64,000 nt of DNA from Lacihabitans sp. LS3-19. Lineage in GTDB: Bacteria; Bacteroidota; Bacteroidia; Cytophagales; Spirosomataceae. Below the pieces are notes generated by a model. That model was not told where the DNA came from, did no database searches, and worked only from the letters and a program-made list of their open reading frames with translations. The first letter of the stretch is position 1; every line of letters begins with the position of its first letter. The position numbers and the translations under genes were made by a program. Where the stretch lies: positions 1-64,000 of the forward strand of contig NZ_RJUA01000006.1 in NCBI RefSeq assembly GCF_024343575.1. The letters are read 5' to 3'. Of this stretch, positions 61,296-64,000 are shown one piece after another.

Positions 61296-62756
61296 ATGCC
61301 CATCCGCTTCGAAAATGTAGAATTAAGTAAAAATAATTTTACGATACTATCTGATTTAAACTTCGAGATAAATGAAAATACGGTAGTTTATGGAGAAAGT
61401 GGTTCGGGTAAAAGTATTCTTTTGGATGCCATTTCTGGCAAATTATTCCCAACAAAAGGCAAGATTTTTAAGGATTCGAGTAAAAGTATTATTGCTGTAG
61501 GTCGTGATTATAGTTTTCACAAACTTATTGGCCCAGTATACCAATATTATCAACAAAGGTTCAATTCCCAAGATGCTGAAATAGGCCCTACTGTTTATGA
61601 AGTTCTTCAAAATCAAGTAATTCCTGTGGGAACAGTAAACGAAAATTCCGTGGAACTTACCTCTCCGCTTTATGAAGAAAATTGGCTTGGAGAAATTGTA
61701 AAGTTGATGCATTTAGAACATTTACTGAAGCAAAAAATAACTTCTCTCTCAAATGGAGAAACCAGAAGGACCTTGATTGCCAATGCATTGTTAAAAAAGC
61801 CGGCCATTTTATTATTAGACAATCCTTTTACTGGATTAGATGTTAACAGTAGAGTAGAGCTAAAAAATATTTTATCAGGACTAAAACACGTTCTAATTGT
61901 TCTAGTTGCTAACCCAGCCGATGTACCTGAAAGCTTTAAAAACATAATATTTTTAGACAATAAGTCAATTGAATTCATAGGAAATAGGGGAAATTTCATC
62001 CCGAAAGAAGTTAAAAAGTGGAATATTGATTTAAAATTGCTTAGAGAAATTGAATTACTCTCCACTCCGCAATTTGATGATTTTTCAACTGCAATAAAAA
62101 TCATTGATGGGAAAGTAAGATATGGCGACAAGCTGGTGCTACAAGAAATAAACTGGGAAGTGAAGAAAAATGAAAAATGGGCACTAATGGGACCAAATGG
62201 TTCAGGAAAAAGCTCACTCCTAAGTTTAATTACTGGCGACAATCCACAATGTTACCAAAACCAATTGTATCTTTTTGATAAAAAACGTGGGAGCGGTGAA
62301 AGTATCTGGGACTTAAAAAAGAAAATGGGCTTTGTTTCACCTGAATTGCACCTTTATTTTAATAAATACATTACGGTTTGGAAAGTAACTGCCTCTGGTT
62401 TTTTTGATTCGGCGGGTTTGTTCCAAAAATTGAATGAAAACCAAATGAAATTGGTCGAAGCTTATCTTAAGCTAGTAAATCTTTTTGAATTTAAAGATAG
62501 AACCCTAAATCAACTATCTTTTGGTCAACAAAGATTGGTTTTCTTAACGCGAGCTTTGGTAAAAAATCCTGCATTATTGATTTTAGATGAACCATGCCAA
62601 GGTTTAGATTATAATCAAATGGTGTATTTTAGAACTATTTTAAATGATATAGCTACACATCAAAACAAGTCATTGGTTTTTGTTACACATTATGAAGATG
62701 AAATACCAGGATGTGTAAATAAAAGACTAAATTTATCAGAAGGCAAAGTAATTTAA
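61296..62756 (+). CDS. modF: ModF-like double ABC ATPase
   Basis: The 486-residue protein has two ABC ATPase domains and no membrane segment. Domain one has YGESGSGKSILLDAIS (Walker A), LSNGETRRTLIANAL (signature) and ILLLDNPFTGLD (Walker B). Domain two has GPNGSGKSSLLSLI, then GDNPQCYQNQLYLFDKKRGSGESIWDLKK, LSFGQQRLVFLTRAL and LLILDEPCQGLD. The GSGESIWDLKK stretch is typical of E. coli ModF (PhrA). In E. coli modF is in a molybdate-linked operon; no mod genes are adjacent here. A start at 61185 would add a stretch overlapping the divergent argF' gene and is rejected. Confidence 0.88.
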   Translation: MPIRFENVELSKNNFTILSDLNFEINENTVVYGESGSGKSILLDAISGKLFPTKGKIFKDSSKSIIAVGRDYSFHKLIGPVYQYYQQRFNSQDAEIGPTVYEVLQNQVIPVGTVNENSVELTSPLYEENWLGEIVKLMHLEHLLKQKITSLSNGETRRTLIANALLKKPAILLLDNPFTGLDVNSRVELKNILSGLKHVLIVLVANPADVPESFKNIIFLDNKSIEFIGNRGNFIPKEVKKWNIDLKLLREIELLSTPQFDDFSTAIKIIDGKVRYGDKLVLQEINWEVKKNEKWALMGPNGSGKSSLLSLITGDNPQCYQNQLYLFDKKRGSGESIWDLKKKMGFVSPELHLYFNKYITVWKVTASGFFDSAGLFQKLNENQMKLVEAYLKLVNLFEFKDRTLNQLSFGQQRLVFLTRALVKNPALLILDEPCQGLDYNQMVYFRTILNDIATHQNKSLVFVTHYEDEIPGCVNKRLNLSEGKVI

Positions 62757-62836
62757 ATTATTTTGTAAATTTGAAATAATTTAAATTACAATTCAAAAAT
62801 AATTAACCACTTCCTTATAACACACTCAAAATTAAG

Positions 62837-63550
62837 ATGTCAAATAGATTCATAGGTTTCAATCTTACAATTTTAGCTATTTCAAATATCTTTTTTTTCA
62901 ACCTTGCATTAGAAATTCAACCTTTAACATATCAAGATATTGTTTTGGGGAAGATTTTGAATCAAAGTAACCGTTTGCTTATCTTCTTATATATAATAAC
63001 TAATAATAAATTCACTTTTAAAGAAATTAATATTTCAATAATCTTACTTATTATAATTGTAGGATTTAGCAATGAAGTTTTTAATTATTTTTATATTCAA
63101 GAAGATAAAATTCTTGAAAACAGTATATTTATGATAATAGAAAAACTACTCTGGATATTAATATTTATATCATTGGGAGGAAGACTATTTACAAAAAATC
63201 ATATTAAAAGCTTTTTGAATTTAATTTTCGGATTTTCACTTTTATATTTTTCCTATAAGGCAATACAATCAAACACGGAATTAAAAGCTATTCCTTTTTT
63301 AAATTTTACAATGCTTATAATAATAGCTTTTGTAATATTTAGCTCAAATATTAGAGAGTCATATTTTCATATGTTAGGTATTGGTGCATTATTAATAACC
63401 TTTGGTGACCTAGCATTTATATATTCAGGTTACTTTGAAGATTTGCATTGGAGATCCTTATATCTTTTACCAAGATTTTTAATAAGCATCGGAGAACTCA
63501 TGATTATATACAAAATACTTGAAAATTATAATTCAGAAAATTTCGTCTAA
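62837..63550 (+). CDS. Polytopic membrane protein, possibly YhhN-like
   Basis: The 237-residue protein has about seven or eight hydrophobic segments and almost no soluble loops, so it is an inner-membrane protein. The last part, GALLITFGDLAFIYSGYF followed by LPRFLISIGELMIIYKIL, faintly recalls YhhN/lysoplasmalogenase proteins. The remainder is not recognised. It follows modF by 80 bp but looks unrelated. It is very AT-rich, even for this window, and may be lineage-specific. Confidence 0.6.
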   Translation: MSNRFIGFNLTILAISNIFFFNLALEIQPLTYQDIVLGKILNQSNRLLIFLYIITNNKFTFKEINISIILLIIIVGFSNEVFNYFYIQEDKILENSIFMIIEKLLWILIFISLGGRLFTKNHIKSFLNLIFGFSLLYFSYKAIQSNTELKAIPFLNFTMLIIIAFVIFSSNIRESYFHMLGIGALLITFGDLAFIYSGYFEDLHWRSLYLLPRFLISIGELMIIYKILENYNSENFV

Positions 63551-63605
63551 ATTTTTCTATTCAACTAAATTCAATAGTTTATTGTGCTTGAAATTTTATA
63601 AATTT

Positions 63606-64000
63606 TTAAATCAACCGAATTACATAAGTGTAGCTGTAAGTTTTATCTAGTAATCTATATTGATTATGTGGCAAAGCGTACCATGAGTTATCTCCGCCTA
63701 ATCCTCTTTGCATAAGATCTACATGCAAAAACACTTCGTTTCTGTGCTTAACATCTGTGGGATGTTGCTGTTTTTTTGTAAGGCCCGGGTCAATATCTTC
63801 TGTTTTAAAAGGTAAGGCACTAAAACTGAGTCCTTGTTTGCCTTCAATTGAAAGCCCATGCATAGTTTTATCAAGAATTTGAAGCCATCTGGTATCTGTA
63901 TGATAGCCTGTTTCTTGAGGTCTAATGTATGTCCAATCGTATTCTGAATTAATAAATTCGGAGTATTTGCCTACAAAAGCAGAAGTAAAACGGTCTTGAT
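63606..64000 (-). CDS. Beta-galactosidase (GH2), C-terminal part, cut by window edge
   Basis: The minus-strand frame is open from the right edge to a stop at 63606 and contains the C-terminal small-chain domain of GH2 beta-galactosidases. Features are FINSEYDWTYIRPQETGYH, WLQILDKTMHGLSIEGKQGL, SFSALPFKTEDIDPG, HRNEVFLHVDLMQRGLGGDNSW and ALPHNQYRLLDKTYSYTYVI. These match the LacZ 'Bgal_small_N' region. The catalytic Glu residues lie outside the window. The enzyme hydrolyses terminal beta-galactosides; whether it is exported cannot be seen. Confidence 0.93.
   Translation of the reverse strand, partial: QDRFTSAFVGKYSEFINSEYDWTYIRPQETGYHTDTRWLQILDKTMHGLSIEGKQGLSFSALPFKTEDIDPGLTKKQQHPTDVKHRNEVFLHVDLMQRGLGGDNSWYALPHNQYRLLDKTYSYTYVIRLI

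Overview
The window reads as chromosomal DNA of an AT-rich member of the Bacteroidota, probably Cytophagales-like. The evidence is the gene content: DUF4296, DUF1501/DUF1800, FG-GAP/UnbV and PA14 proteins of a secreted, type IX-like kind; an N-acyl-ornithine carbamoyltransferase of the Bacteroides type; and repeated promoter boxes of the form TAnnTTTG, the -7 element of Bacteroidota sigma factors. No rRNA, tRNA, CRISPR array or prophage was seen. Coding density is high and most genes look like ordinary housekeeping genes.

Layout. 1-2.8 kb: the start of an IS1634-type transposase running off the left edge, a possibly decapitated rhodanese domain, ruvX, an M16-like protein without its zinc site, and a tiny lipoprotein with a UUCG-loop terminator. 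2.9-9 kb: nuoKLMN, the proton-pumping membrane arm of complex I, downstream of a DEDDh exonuclease. 9-12 kb: acyl-CoA dehydrogenase and an AraC regulator. 12-17.4 kb: secreted proteins, including an S74 self-cleaving chaperone protein and a large FG-GAP/UnbV lipoprotein. 17.5-27.7 kb: metabolic and redox genes, including a quinone oxidoreductase-MaoC fusion, mazG, two DoxX paralogues, a PfkB kinase, free-methionine sulfoxide reductase, oligoendopeptidase F and YceI.

27.7-30.7 kb is the most accessory-looking stretch: a heptamer repeat, a type II toxin-antitoxin pair, prfB with a programmed +1 frameshift, a very small ORF, a broken gene and a DUF2442 protein. 30.7-37.9 kb: comB, a PA14 multidomain secreted protein made with a DUF1800/DUF1501 pair, and YraN. 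38-49.5 kb: lipB, dipeptide epimerase, SMP-30, a PpiD-like foldase, a Gfo/Idh/MocA oxidoreductase, and recG divergent from a membrane-linked MutS-like ATPase. 49.6-59.2 kb: nadC, peptidases, glycosyltransferase, DUF58 pair, PglD-like acyltransferase and a DJ-1/PfpI protein. 59.2-64 kb: a GxxExxY (PD-(D/E)XK-type) protein, a six-unit palindromic repeat array, N-acylornithine carbamoyltransferase, a ModF-like double ABC ATPase, a membrane protein and the C-terminal end of a beta-galactosidase cut by the right edge.

The best candidate for something undescribed is the pair formed by the GxxExxY nuclease-like gene (59266-59673) and the array at 59703-60236. The array has six roughly 93-bp units. 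Each unit carries two overlapping, mutually exclusive inverted repeats, and the array fills the whole gap between the carbamoyltransferase stop and the nuclease start.
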